A DNA stretch of 50,396 nucleotides from Nonomuraea longispora (GTDB lineage: Bacteria > Actinomycetota > Actinomycetes > Streptosporangiales > Streptosporangiaceae): assembly GCF_004348345.1 (NCBI RefSeq), contig NZ_SMJZ01000039.1, positions 1 to 50,396 on the forward strand. The letters run 5' to 3'. Made by a program: the position numbers and the translations under genes. Below the pieces are notes generated by a model, which was not told the DNA's origin, did no database searches, and was given only the letters and a program-made list of their open reading frames with translations. Shown here one piece after another: positions 41,548 to 50,124 of this stretch (its first letter is position 1; every line of letters starts with the position of its first letter).

Positions 41548-42777
41548 TCAGGACAGGGCTTTCAGATAGCGGCGCATGCGGCGCTTGGCGCGGTAGCCCG
41601 CTCGCAACATCGTGGGATGGAGCTCCACCCGCAACCGGGCCCTGCGCCGGGCGGCGGCGTGCTCCGGCCCGTCCAGCAGCGACCGGGCCGGCTCGCCCGG
41701 CCGGGCCCTCACCAGCCCGGCCAGCAGCTCCGACCAGTCGCCGCGCTCCGGCGGGTGGAAGTAGTTGGCCGCGCACCACTCGGCCGCGGCGGCGCGGAAG
41801 TCGCCCTTGGCCAGGTCGTCCAGCGTGCCCAGCAGGCCGCTGCCCTCGAACACCAGGTTGATCATCTGGGCGCTGACGCCGAAGTCGCTCAGGACCAGTG
41901 AGGGTACGCCGAGCGCGATGGCCTCCAGCGCCGCCGTCGAACTCACCGTGACGAACCCGGCCGCCCGCGTCAGCTGGTCGTGCATCGACCCGGCGGCGAA
42001 GGCGAGCCGCCCCGGCTCGCCCATCTCCCGCCACAGCCGCTGGTAGTGGTGGCGTTCGTTGTGCGTCTGCCGCTCGTCCTCCAGTGCGCGCAGCTTGACC
42101 ACCACGTCCAGCTCCGGCCGTCGCCCGGCGAGCTCGGCCAGGGCCAGCAGGATTCGCTCGCGCTCCTCGCGCGGGCGCGGCACCTTGGCCTGGGTGGCGA
42201 ACACGATCCTGTTCCCGCCCCCGGCGACCGCGCCGGGACGCAGGAACGGCAGCCTGGCCAGGCCGACCGCTCCGCCCCCGCCGAGCCGGCCGGCGATGTC
42301 GCGGAACTCGGCCACCTCCCGCTCGCTGTGCACCACGAACAGGTCGCAGCCGCTGCGGAACAGCCACGCCTTCTCCGTGGCCGGCACCGAGATGCCCGGC
42401 AGCCCGCTGACGAACACGGGCCTCGGCGTCAGCCCCGCGAACACGTCGGAGACCAGCACGTCCACCACCGGGCCCGTACAGGCCACGAGGATCACGTCCG
42501 GCCGCGTGCGCTCGGCCAGCCGGCGCACCGACCGCGCCGACATCACCGGCGGCCCGATCGGCGGCCCGATCGGCGGCCCGGTCAGTGGCGGGGCCTGTGC
42601 GCCGCTCCCCGGGCCGTCCGCGGGCCCGCTCACCGCCGCGGCGATCTGCTCGGGCGAGGGCGCGATCGGCGTGCGCACCACCGCCAGCTCCGTCACGCAG
42701 CCCGCGGGCAGGTCGCCGAGCAGGCAGGCCGCCCACTTCAGGTACGAGTCGGAGTCGGCAACCGCCAGCACTCTCAC
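41548..42777 (-). CDS. DUF6716-like putative glycosyltransferase
   Basis: 409 residues from GTG 42777, which overlaps the stop of the next upstream gene by four bases. GT-B-like signature: N-terminal VRVLAVADSDSYLKWAACLL, middle VVVKLRALEDERQTHNERHHYQRLW, and a FVTVSSTAALEAIALGVPSLVLSDFGVS segment like the donor site of CDP/UDP-sugar enzymes. I know this family mainly from actinomycete nonulosonate loci. A 12-base DNA repeat near 42547-42590 encodes PPIGPPIGPPV in a flexible loop. It converges on the polysialyltransferase-like gene and probably works on the same polymer. Confidence 0.78.
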   Translation of the reverse strand: MRVLAVADSDSYLKWAACLLGDLPAGCVTELAVVRTPIAPSPEQIAAAVSGPADGPGSGAQAPPLTGPPIGPPIGPPVMSARSVRRLAERTRPDVILVACTGPVVDVLVSDVFAGLTPRPVFVSGLPGISVPATEKAWLFRSGCDLFVVHSEREVAEFRDIAGRLGGGGAVGLARLPFLRPGAVAGGGNRIVFATQAKVPRPREERERILLALAELAGRRPELDVVVKLRALEDERQTHNERHHYQRLWREMGEPGRLAFAAGSMHDQLTRAAGFVTVSSTAALEAIALGVPSLVLSDFGVSAQMINLVFEGSGLLGTLDDLAKGDFRAAAAEWCAANYFHPPERGDWSELLAGLVRARPGEPARSLLDGPEHAAARRRARLRVELHPTMLRAGYRAKRRMRRYLKALS

Positions 42778-43730
42778 CCGGTCACTCCAGTCAAATGCGA
42801 GCGCAGGGCGGGTTCCGCCCTGCTGGTCCACCAGTCATCGGGAACGTTCACGGGCTCGATGGCGACACCGCGCGGGCTGAGCAGCACCCGCAGCGAGGTG
42901 ATCGCGGTCGAGGGGAGGCTGAGGACGCGCTGGCCCGCGTCCAGCCCGCGCAACGTGAGCTCGGCGGGCGCGCCCGCGTCGTGCACGGTGATGCCGGGAC
43001 GCTCCCGGATCAGGGCCACGTCGACGGGGTCCTCGCGGCGGTGCGGGTAGTAGGCGAGCGGCTCCCGCGCCGCCAGCTCGGTCAGCCAGCGCAGATAGTG
43101 GTCGCGGTGCACGAGGCCGTTCCTGACGAGCGAGGTGCCGAGCACGACCGTGCGCTCGGCCGGCCCCTGCGTGCTGGGCGGCTGGGCGCGCAGCCAGGCG
43201 AAGTCGTGGCGTACGAGATCGACGCCGGTACGGACGACGGCGGCGGCCAGGTCGTCGGCCACGGGCAGCGCGGTGAAGACGGAGACGTCGCTCACGCGCA
43301 GCCGCAGCGCGGCCGCCAGGCCGAGCGCGGAGCGCGGAGCGGTGGGCTTGGCGCGGGCCCGCAGCAGCGGCCGCCGGGGCCCGGCTGCCAGCAGTTCCAG
43401 CAGCCGCAGCGTGGCCAGCCCGTCGTCGACGATGACGATGCGTCCCGAGGTGAGCCCGATGCCGGACGTGAGCCAGCGCAGCTGGACCTTGCCGGAGAAG
43501 GCGTCGCCGACGGCGTGCACGCGCCTCGGCATGGCGTCGCGCGGTTCCGCGAGTTCGAGCCCGTCGGGCAGCCCGAGCGCGCGCAGCTCCCGGCGGGTCG
43601 CCTTCAGCGGGCGGAGCCCCGCCCGCGGCACGACGGCCGTGGCGGGCCCGAGGAGCCCGGCGTGGTGGGCCTCGACGGCGCACAGCATCTGGAGCGGGGA
43701 CTCCACCCAGGCCGACGCCTGTTCGACCAC
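42774..43730 (-). CDS. Sialyltransferase-like (GT52-related) protein
   Basis: 318 residues. N-terminal WVESPLQMLCAVEA, IVIVDDGLATLRLL (an acidic DDG motif), AYYPHRREDP and LSLPSTAITSLRVL match the motif order of GT52 and bacterial polysialyltransferases. GTG 43730 starts the frame, with a GGAGGA a few bases upstream. Operon with the DUF6716-like gene through a GTGA overlap. It may prime or cap the nonulosonate chain; assignment rests on motifs only. Confidence 0.72.
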   Translation of the reverse strand: MVEQASAWVESPLQMLCAVEAHHAGLLGPATAVVPRAGLRPLKATRRELRALGLPDGLELAEPRDAMPRRVHAVGDAFSGKVQLRWLTSGIGLTSGRIVIVDDGLATLRLLELLAAGPRRPLLRARAKPTAPRSALGLAAALRLRVSDVSVFTALPVADDLAAAVVRTGVDLVRHDFAWLRAQPPSTQGPAERTVVLGTSLVRNGLVHRDHYLRWLTELAAREPLAYYPHRREDPVDVALIRERPGITVHDAGAPAELTLRGLDAGQRVLSLPSTAITSLRVLLSPRGVAIEPVNVPDDWWTSRAEPALRSHLTGVTG

Positions 43731-43783
43731 TCCAGTCCTCCCAGCCGGGTGATGGCGCGTTCACGACGGCTTCAAGCTAGCCC

Positions 43784-43800
43784 GGCCGCCTTAAGCGGCC
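43784..43800. promoter_or_regulatory. Palindrome between divergent glycosyltransferase and reductase genes
   Basis: GGCCGC-CTTAA-GCGGCC, perfect 6+5+6 dyad in the 88-base divergent gap. Candidate operator or a short hairpin. Confidence 0.35.
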
Positions 43801-43818
43801 AGAAACGGTACGTGAACA

Positions 43819-44649
43819 ATGGGACCCATGAACTCGCTCATGCTCAACACCGACGGCGTCCAGATCCCACAGCTCGGCTTCGGCGTCTGGCAGGTTCCCG
43901 CCGACGAGGCCGAGCAGGTGGTGGCGACGGCGCTGCGGGCCGGCTACCGGCACATCGACACCGCCGCCGCCTACGGGAACGAGGAGGGCGTGGGGCGTGC
44001 CGTGCGCGCGTCCGGCCTGCCTCGCGAGAAGGTGTTCGTCACCACCAAGCTGGCCAACGCCGACCACGCCCGCGCGGAGGAGGCCTTCGACGAGAGCCTG
44101 GCCCGGCTGGGGCTCGACTACGTCGATCTCTATCTCATCCATTGGCCGGTGCCGAAGCAGGACAAGTACGTCCGGGCGTGGAAGGCGATCGAGAAGATCT
44201 ACCGTGACGGGCGGGCCAAGGCCATCGGCGTGTCCAATTTCACGGCGGGCATGCTCACCCGGCTGATGAACGAGACCGACACCGTGCCCTCCATCAACCA
44301 GATCGAGCTCCACCCCTACTTCCAGCAGCGGGAGACGCGGGCCTTTCACGAGGCCAACGGCGTCCTCACGGAGGCGTGGAGCCCGCTCGGCCAGGGCCGG
44401 GGGCTGCTGGAGGATCCGGCGCTGGCGCTGCTGGCGGACAAGCACGGCAAGACACCCGCGCAGATCGTGCTCCGGTGGCACCTGCAGCTCGGCAACGTCG
44501 TCATCCCGAAGTCGGTGACGCCGTCGCGGATCGCCGAGAACATCGACGTGTTCGACTTCATCCTCGATCCGGAGAGCATGGCCGCCCTCGGCGCGCTGAA
44601 CAGGGGCCTTCGCTACGGTGGCGACCCTGACACGTTCAACGTGATCTGA
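43819..44649 (+). CDS. Aldo/keto reductase (2,5-diketo-D-gluconate reductase-like)
   Basis: 276 residues from ATG 43819; ATG 43828 in the same frame is equally possible and neither has a ribosome binding site. TIM-barrel AKR with the catalytic tetrad in GYRHIDTAAAYGNEEG (Asp, Tyr), FVTTKLAN (Lys) and LYLIHWPVP (His), the NADPH-binding IPKSVTPSRIAEN and the AKR5-like pattern GVSNFTAGMLTRL. It reduces a carbonyl compound, commonly diketogluconate or methylglyoxal in these organisms; substrate not inferable. Divergent from the glycosyltransferase operon and 19 bases from the next gene. Confidence 0.94.
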   Translation: MGPMNSLMLNTDGVQIPQLGFGVWQVPADEAEQVVATALRAGYRHIDTAAAYGNEEGVGRAVRASGLPREKVFVTTKLANADHARAEEAFDESLARLGLDYVDLYLIHWPVPKQDKYVRAWKAIEKIYRDGRAKAIGVSNFTAGMLTRLMNETDTVPSINQIELHPYFQQRETRAFHEANGVLTEAWSPLGQGRGLLEDPALALLADKHGKTPAQIVLRWHLQLGNVVIPKSVTPSRIAENIDVFDFILDPESMAALGALNRGLRYGGDPDTFNVI

Positions 44650-44655
44650 TGCGTC

Positions 44656-44661
44656 TAGCAT
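44656..44661 (+). promoter_or_regulatory. -10 element of a leaderless promoter for the oxidoreductase
   Basis: TAGCAT, seven bases, GTG 44669. It overlaps the end of the aldo/keto reductase gene, so the oxidoreductase may be expressed independently. Confidence 0.45.
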
Positions 44662-44668
44662 CGTCCGC

Positions 44669-45622
44669 GTGCGCGATTTCACATGGGGCATAGCGGCGAC
44701 GGGCGTCATCGCGCGGACCGTCGGGGCGGCGATCGTGGCGGAGCCCGGGATGCGGGTGGGCGCCGTCGGCTCCCGGAATCCGGAACGGGCGCGGGCCCTG
44801 GCCGCCGCGCTGGGCGCGGAGTCGGCGTACGGCTCCTATGAGCGGCTGTGCGCCCACCCGGCGGTCGACGCGATCTACGTGGCGACGCCGCACACCGAGC
44901 ACCTGCGGGTCGCGCAGGCCGCCATCGCCGCGGGCAAGTCCGTGTTGTGCGAGAAGCCGCTGGCCGCGACCGTGGGCGACGCCGAGAAGATGGTACGCAT
45001 GGCGCGCGAGGCCGGCGTGTTCCTCATGGAAGCCATGTGGATGCGGTTCAACCCGCTGATCAGGCTCATCGCCACCGACTCGCGCTTCGGGGAGATCCGC
45101 TCCGTGCAGGCCAGTTTCGGCTTCGCCATGCCCTACGACCCGGCGCACCGGCTGTGGGCCCCGGAGCTGGGCGGCGGCGCGCTGCTCGACCTGGGCGTCT
45201 ACCCGTTCGGCCTGGCCCAGTTGCTGCTCGGCATGCCCACCGGCCTGCGCGTCACGGGCTCGCTGGCGCCGAGCGGAGTTGACGCGGAGGCGGCCGGGAT
45301 GTTGCTCTATCCCGGCGGCAGAAGGGCTTTCGTGGAGACCTCCTTGCTGGGGAATTACCCGAACCAGGCCTGCGTTGTAGGTACGCAGATGCGGGCGGAC
45401 ATCCATGCGCCGTTCTGGGCGCCCGAGCGGATCGTCCTCACCGGGCCCTCCAAGGAGCCGGAGGAGCATGTGCTCGATCCGGCCGACAACGGTTACGCCG
45501 GTGAGCTCCGCGAGGTCCGCGCCGCCACGGCCGAGGGCAGGACCGAATCCTCGATCATGCCCCTTGACGAATCCCTTGCCATGCTGGGGCTTCTGGCCGA
45601 CGCTCGCAGGCAAATCGCCTAG
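44669..45622 (+). CDS. Gfo/Idh/MocA-family oxidoreductase
   Basis: 317 residues from GTG 44669. N-terminal NAD(P)-binding fold (FTWGIAATGVIA...VGAVGSRNPERAR), conserved AIYVATPHTEHLRVAQAAI and the family mark CEKPLAATVGDAE with the catalytic Lys, then a C-terminal mixed beta-sheet domain with EAMWMRFNP and GGGALLDLGVYP. The second motifs resemble dihydrodiol/xylose dehydrogenase-like members. It acts on a sugar or polyol. Substrate unknown. Confidence 0.94.
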   Translation: MRDFTWGIAATGVIARTVGAAIVAEPGMRVGAVGSRNPERARALAAALGAESAYGSYERLCAHPAVDAIYVATPHTEHLRVAQAAIAAGKSVLCEKPLAATVGDAEKMVRMAREAGVFLMEAMWMRFNPLIRLIATDSRFGEIRSVQASFGFAMPYDPAHRLWAPELGGGALLDLGVYPFGLAQLLLGMPTGLRVTGSLAPSGVDAEAAGMLLYPGGRRAFVETSLLGNYPNQACVVGTQMRADIHAPFWAPERIVLTGPSKEPEEHVLDPADNGYAGELREVRAATAEGRTESSIMPLDESLAMLGLLADARRQIA

Positions 45623-45726
45623 CTGGGCTTTATGTAGTTGTAATCCTCTTGCCTCATGTATTACCTTATGGGGCATCTCAAGGCATACGTCCGGTTTGTC
45701 CGGCTATGTCTGACCATCGCACAAGA

Positions 45727-45745
45727 TCACAGGATCGTCCTGTGA
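45727..45745. promoter_or_regulatory. Perfect palindrome in front of the riboswitch
   Basis: TCACAGGA-TCG-TCCTGTGA, 8+3+8 dyad directly before the c-di-AMP element. It may be a protein-binding site near the transcription start or an extra RNA hairpin. The 263-base region 45623-45885 contains no gene other than the riboswitch leader. Confidence 0.6.
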
Positions 45746-45874
45746 CCGCTGAATCCGCATCACGCGGAACCGGGGACCCACGTCCTTTGGGGTGAATCGG
45801 CACCTTGGTGCCGTAGGGCAGCTTCCACGCCCGAACCCGTCAGCTAACCCGGTAAGCGGCATGGAAGCAAGGAG
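45741..45874 (+). promoter_or_regulatory. c-di-AMP (ydaO/yuaA) riboswitch
   Basis: The leader contains the typical actinobacterial ydaO-type order: CCGCTGAATCCGCATCACG, CGGAACCGGGGACCCACG, TTTGGGGTGAATCGGC, CCGTAGGGCAGCTTCCACG, CCGAACCCGTCAGCTAACC and CGGTAAGCGGCATGGAAG, ending in AAGGAG. The same element precedes rpfA- and CHAP/NlpC-type wall hydrolase genes in streptomycetes. Binding of cyclic di-AMP is expected to lower expression of the downstream gene. No U-tract terminator is evident; control may act through access to AAGGAG at 45869-45874. Confidence 0.92.
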
Positions 45875-45885
45875 TTATCCCCTCG

Positions 45886-46572
45886 ATGGCCACGTTCCGA
45901 CTTACCGCTGTCCCCAAGCGCACCATCGCCCGCGCCGCACTCGGCGCCACCGTCCTCGCCTCGGCCTTCGGCGCGAACGTCGCCGCCGCCAACGCCGACG
46001 CCCCTCCCGGCAACAGGCCGGCCGCCGTCTCGCCGGTCACCGAGTCCAAGAAGCGCGCGGCCGAGGAGACCAAGGTCAATGTGACCGCCTCCCAGGTTCT
46101 GGACTTCGCCAAGTCCCAGGTCGGCGTCTCCGAGAACGCCGCCGGTGGCGGCACCCCGTACCAGCAGTGGTACGCCAACTCGCAGCGCGCCGCCGAGACC
46201 GTCGCCCGTGACGGGGGCGAGCCGGCCGCCTACCTGAACGCCGCCTGGTGCTCGATGTTCGTCTCCTGGGTCGGTGAGCAGACCGGCGCCCGTCCGCAGG
46301 TCGGCTGGGACGCCTACACCGTCGCCCACGCCAAGTGGTTCGCCGCCAACGACCGCTTCGGCACCGAGGCCAAGCCTGGCGCCGTGGTGTTCTTCTCCTG
46401 GGACGGCGGCAAGGACATCAGCGACATCCAGCACGTCGGCTTCGTCGTGAAGGACAACGGCGACGGCACCATCTCCACGATCGAAGGCAACACCGGCAAC
46501 GGCAAGGTCGAGGAGCGTACCCGTCCGACCTCCGAGGTCGTCGGCTACGGCTACCCCGAGTACGCCGCCTGA
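45886..46572 (+). CDS. Secreted CHAP-domain peptidoglycan hydrolase
   Basis: 228 residues. Signal peptide MATFRLTAVPKRTIARAALG...ANADA; a short charged stalk; CHAP (amidase/endopeptidase) domain about 65-228 with the catalytic Cys in NAAWCSMFVSWV and His in DIQHVGFVV, then Glu/Asn in STIEGNTGNG. It cleaves cell-wall peptide or amide bonds during growth or spore germination. AAGGAG lies 11 bases before ATG 45886, at the edge of the c-di-AMP riboswitch, so expression is tied to second-messenger level. Confidence 0.95.
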   Translation: MATFRLTAVPKRTIARAALGATVLASAFGANVAAANADAPPGNRPAAVSPVTESKKRAAEETKVNVTASQVLDFAKSQVGVSENAAGGGTPYQQWYANSQRAAETVARDGGEPAAYLNAAWCSMFVSWVGEQTGARPQVGWDAYTVAHAKWFAANDRFGTEAKPGAVVFFSWDGGKDISDIQHVGFVVKDNGDGTISTIEGNTGNGKVEERTRPTSEVVGYGYPEYAA

Positions 46573-46589
46573 CCCCGCCCCCCGCGTAC

Positions 46590-46618
46590 GAGCGCGCGTC
46601 CGGCATGGACGCGCGCTC
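46590..46618. terminator. Two-way hairpin terminator between convergent genes
   Basis: GAGCGCGCGTCC and its exact complement GGACGCGCGCTC form a 12-base-pair stem with loop GGCAT, between the CHAP stop (46572) and the ABC stop (46631). It has no T-tract but, as in many actinomycetes, a strong GC stem may suffice. Confidence 0.75.
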
Positions 46619-46630
46619 TCGCGCGTCCGG

Positions 46631-48409
46631 TCAGCCCTCGCCGTCCCGCTGAACGGCGTGCAGCCCGGCGTAGCGGCCGTTAAGGGCCATGAGCTCGTCG
46701 TGGCTCCCCTGCTCGGCGATCCGCCCGGTCTCCAGCACCACGATCAGGTCGGCCACGCGCACCGTCGGGAAGCGGTGGGTGATCAGGAGGGTGATGGCCG
46801 CACGGTGGCGGCGGGCGGCCTGCGCGTACCGGGCGAAGAGCGCGCTCTCCGCGGGCGCGTCCAAGGAGGCGGTCGGCTCGTCGAGCACGAGCAGCAGCGG
46901 CTCCTCCCGCATCGAGGCGCGCGCCAGCGCCAGCCTCTGCCACTGTCCGCCGGACAACTTCACCCCACCCGCGAAGCTGTCGCCCAGCTCGGTGCCCAGG
47001 CCTTCCGGCAGCCCGGCCACCACCTCCGTGGCGCCGGCCCGCCCCAGCGCCCGGTCCACGGCGGCGCGGTCGCCCATGCGGGGCAGGTCACCGATGCCGA
47101 CGGTCTCCGCGGCGGTGAGTTCGAACGGCACCCAGTCCTGGAACACGGCGCTGATCCGGCGCCGCCAGCGCCCCAGGGGCACGTCGCGGAGCGGGACTCC
47201 GTCCAGCAGGATCTCCCCGCCCGTGGGCTGGTACAGGCCGCACAGCAGCTTGGCCAGCGTGGTCTTGCCCGAGCCCGGCGATCCGAGCAGCGCGACGGTC
47301 GCGCCGGCGGGCAGGCGGAGGTCGATCCCGCGCAGCACAGGCTTCGTGGTGCCGGGGTAGGTGAACGACACGTCCCGCAGCGTGATGCCGTAGCTGAGGC
47401 TTCCGGGCGGCTCGGCCCCTCCGGCCTCGTCCGCGGGGGGCGTACGAGTCCGGGCGTAGGCGCGCAGCCAGGCGAGGCGCCCGGCGGCGCGCAGGCCGGC
47501 GGCCACCGACCCCACGTGGAAGGCCAGCCGTGAGGCCTGGGTGACGAACTGCACCCCGACCGTGGCGACCAGGACCACGTCGCCGGCCGTGGCCTGCCCC
47601 CGGGCGGCCAGCCACGCCGTGCAGCCGAGCGCCGACACGTACCCGGCGAGGAATGTGCCGGACCCGGCGAACGTGAGCAGCGCGGCGCGGACCCTGGCCC
47701 GCGACAACCCCGCCGACACCTCCTCCCACCGCTGCGCCGCCATCGCCTCCAGGGCGGGCGCGGCGCGGGCGAGCCGCACCTCCTTGGCCGTCTCCGGCGT
47801 GGTAACGGACTCGGACAGGTGCTCCTCCAGCCTGGCCGTCTCGGCGGTGCGCTCGACGGCCGCGTCGACGTGGCGGGCCGCGCGGCCGCGTACCAGCAGC
47901 GACGGCAGCACGGCTCCGCCCAGCAGCAGCGTGAGCAGCGGATGCACCGCGGCCACGAGCACGACGCCGAGCCCGATCTGCACGGCGTGCTCGCCGACCA
48001 GCGCGAGCGCCCACACCGCGAAGTACAGCTGCCGGCTCTCCTCACGCAACGTGGCCAGCCTGTCCAGGTACGCGGGCCGCTCCAGATGCTCGATGGTGGG
48101 CACACCTGAGGAGAGGGTGAGGATCTCCTCCTGCACGGCAAGGCCCATGCGCTCCCCCAGCTCCTCCATCAGCGTCAGCTCCGCACGGCCGAGCGCCACG
48201 CCCGTGGCCAGCGCGGCCCCTGCGGCCAGGGCCCACCACGAGGCCCGCACGCCGTCGCCCGCGGTGGCGGCGTCGGTGAGCGCGCGCAGGAAGACGCCGA
48301 CCATGCCGTGGCTGACGGCGCCGAGGGCGAGGAAGACGGTCAGGGTGAGAAAGGCCCGCCGGTCGGTGCGCCAGGCCAGGCACACCAGCGTGCGCAGGAT
48401 CGCGGTCAC
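46631..48409 (-). CDS. ABC exporter subunit B (membrane plus ATPase)
   Basis: 592 residues. An N-terminal membrane domain of about six segments is followed by an ATPase with Walker A LLGSPGSGKTTL, signature KLSGGQWQRLALAR, Walker B LLLVLDEPTASLD and H-loop ITHRF. GTG 48409 overlaps the previous stop (GTGA); the same frame extends to 50134 but opposite the partner gene, so not a fusion. It forms a heterodimer with the upstream product. The substrate is unknown; drug, lipid or peptide export are all possible. Last gene of its unit, ended by the hairpin at 46590. Confidence 0.92.
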   Translation of the reverse strand: MTAILRTLVCLAWRTDRRAFLTLTVFLALGAVSHGMVGVFLRALTDAATAGDGVRASWWALAAGAALATGVALGRAELTLMEELGERMGLAVQEEILTLSSGVPTIEHLERPAYLDRLATLREESRQLYFAVWALALVGEHAVQIGLGVVLVAAVHPLLTLLLGGAVLPSLLVRGRAARHVDAAVERTAETARLEEHLSESVTTPETAKEVRLARAAPALEAMAAQRWEEVSAGLSRARVRAALLTFAGSGTFLAGYVSALGCTAWLAARGQATAGDVVLVATVGVQFVTQASRLAFHVGSVAAGLRAAGRLAWLRAYARTRTPPADEAGGAEPPGSLSYGITLRDVSFTYPGTTKPVLRGIDLRLPAGATVALLGSPGSGKTTLAKLLCGLYQPTGGEILLDGVPLRDVPLGRWRRRISAVFQDWVPFELTAAETVGIGDLPRMGDRAAVDRALGRAGATEVVAGLPEGLGTELGDSFAGGVKLSGGQWQRLALARASMREEPLLLVLDEPTASLDAPAESALFARYAQAARRHRAAITLLITHRFPTVRVADLIVVLETGRIAEQGSHDELMALNGRYAGLHAVQRDGEG

Positions 48410-50115
48410 CGGCTCGTCCCCGCGATCAGGGCGGTCTGGAGGCGGTGCCAGCGCGCGTAACGGCCGCCCATCGCCAGCAGCTCGGCGTGGCCGCCCTGCT
48501 CGGCTATGGCGCCGCCGTCGAGGACGACGATGCGATCCGCCCGGCGTACGGTGGCGAAACGGTGCGAGATGAGCACCAGGGTGCGCCCGCGCGTACGCTC
48601 CAGCAGCCGCTCGAACACCTCCTGCTCGGCCCGCGCGTCCAGGTGGGCGGTGGGCTCGTCGACGATCAGGATGCGCCGGCCCGCGTCGAGGGCGTACACC
48701 GCCCTGGCCAGCGCCACCTTCTGCCACTGCCCGCCGGACAGGTCCCGCCCGCCCGTGAACGAGCGCGACAGCGGCGTGTCCAGCCCTTGGGGAAGCCCTT
48801 CGAGCAGGTCGAGCGCGTCGACGGCGGCGAGCGCGGCCAGGACGTCGGCGTCCGTCCACTCGTGCGCGGGCGCGCCAAGGCGGACGTTGTCCCGCAGCGG
48901 CAGCGAGTAGCGGGCGAAGTCCTGGAAGACCACGGCGGCGTCTCCTGCGGTGCCGACGGTGCCGCTCTGGGGGGTGTACAGGCCGGTGAGCAGCTTGACC
49001 AGGGTGGTCTTGCCCGCGCCGTTCAGCCCGACCACGGCCAGCCGCTCGCCCGGCCGCACCCGCAGGTCCAGCTCCTTGAGCACCGGCTCCGCCCGGCCGG
49101 GATAGCCGAAGGTCACCCTGACCAGCGCAGGCTCCTCGGCGGGCTCCTCGGCTGCCGTGGCGGTGGGGGCGGCGGTGAGGGGCTGGTCCAGCACGCGCAT
49201 TGCCGCCTCGTACGGTTTGCTCCCGTGGGCGATCTCGAACATCTGGTGCCCGCCCGCGCCGTACGCGAGGACCAGCAAGGCTGCCAGCACGCTCTGGGCC
49301 AGGGCGGCGGCTGTCAGCGTGCCGGCGGCGGTCAGCCAGGCCAGCGCCCCGAACGTGCCGGCGGCGCCGGCCAGTTGCAGCGCCAGCACGACGCCGTACC
49401 CGTGCACGACGGCGCGGCGTCCGCGCGCCTGCGGGGTCACGAACGCGCGCATGGCGGCGACGTACCGGCCGATGAGGAATCCGTCCACGCCGAAGACGCG
49501 GACCTCCTTGGCCGCGCGGGGGCCGCCGGTGAGCTCGGCCAGGTAGCCGGCCCGGCGCAGGCGCAGGACCTGCTCGGGGCTGTCGGCCAGGGACTCCACG
49601 CCGCCAGGGCCGACGAGCATCGCGGCGATGCGGCGGTTCTGCGCGACCGACAGGGCCAGCGCGGCCGCGGCCACCCACCACACGTGCGCGGCCAGCACGG
49701 CGGCGCCGAACAGCGCCGCCGCCGCCCGGCTCGCCTCTCCGGCCTGCGCCACCGCCGCCATGCCCGCCGTCCTGCCGCGGTGCCCGGTCAGCGCCAGCCG
49801 TACGTCGGCCTGCACCTGAGGGTTCTCCAGCCGCGCCAGCGGCATGGCCGTCGCGGCGGCTCGCACCCTCGCGCGCAGCACGCCGTCGATGCGCCGGGCG
49901 GCGGCGGCCCCGGCCGGTTCCCGCAGCGCCGCGCAGAACTCCTGCCCCAGCAGGGCGAGCAGCAGCGCGGCGACCTCGGTGGCGCCACCGTGGTCGATCA
50001 GCCGGCGGAGCGGGATCGTGCTGAGCGGCCCGAGCACCGCCGCGCCCACGCTGAACACCCCCAGGGGGAGGAACCGGCGGGATCCGGCCAGCGGCAGCAG
50101 CCGGACCAGACTCAT
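48406..50115 (-). CDS. ABC exporter subunit A (membrane plus ATPase)
   Basis: 569 residues. Membrane domain residues 1 to about 310; ATPase with Walker A VVGLNGAGKTTLV, signature DLSGGQWQKVALAR, Walker B ILIVDEPTAHLD and H-loop ISHRF. ATG 50115 is the first gene of the two-gene exporter. Its Walker motifs look complete, as in the partner, so both sites may be active. Two similar palindromes lie in the region upstream, which may be the target of a nearby regulator beyond the window. Confidence 0.92.
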   Translation of the reverse strand: MSLVRLLPLAGSRRFLPLGVFSVGAAVLGPLSTIPLRRLIDHGGATEVAALLLALLGQEFCAALREPAGAAAARRIDGVLRARVRAAATAMPLARLENPQVQADVRLALTGHRGRTAGMAAVAQAGEASRAAAALFGAAVLAAHVWWVAAAALALSVAQNRRIAAMLVGPGGVESLADSPEQVLRLRRAGYLAELTGGPRAAKEVRVFGVDGFLIGRYVAAMRAFVTPQARGRRAVVHGYGVVLALQLAGAAGTFGALAWLTAAGTLTAAALAQSVLAALLVLAYGAGGHQMFEIAHGSKPYEAAMRVLDQPLTAAPTATAAEEPAEEPALVRVTFGYPGRAEPVLKELDLRVRPGERLAVVGLNGAGKTTLVKLLTGLYTPQSGTVGTAGDAAVVFQDFARYSLPLRDNVRLGAPAHEWTDADVLAALAAVDALDLLEGLPQGLDTPLSRSFTGGRDLSGGQWQKVALARAVYALDAGRRILIVDEPTAHLDARAEQEVFERLLERTRGRTLVLISHRFATVRRADRIVVLDGGAIAEQGGHAELLAMGGRYARWHRLQTALIAGTSR

Positions 50116-50124
50116 AGCAATCCA

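Noticed and set aside
37235..43730. The nonulosonate locus as a phage or defence island
   Set aside because: No integrase, repeat border or phage gene is visible, and GC content and codon use match the neighbours.
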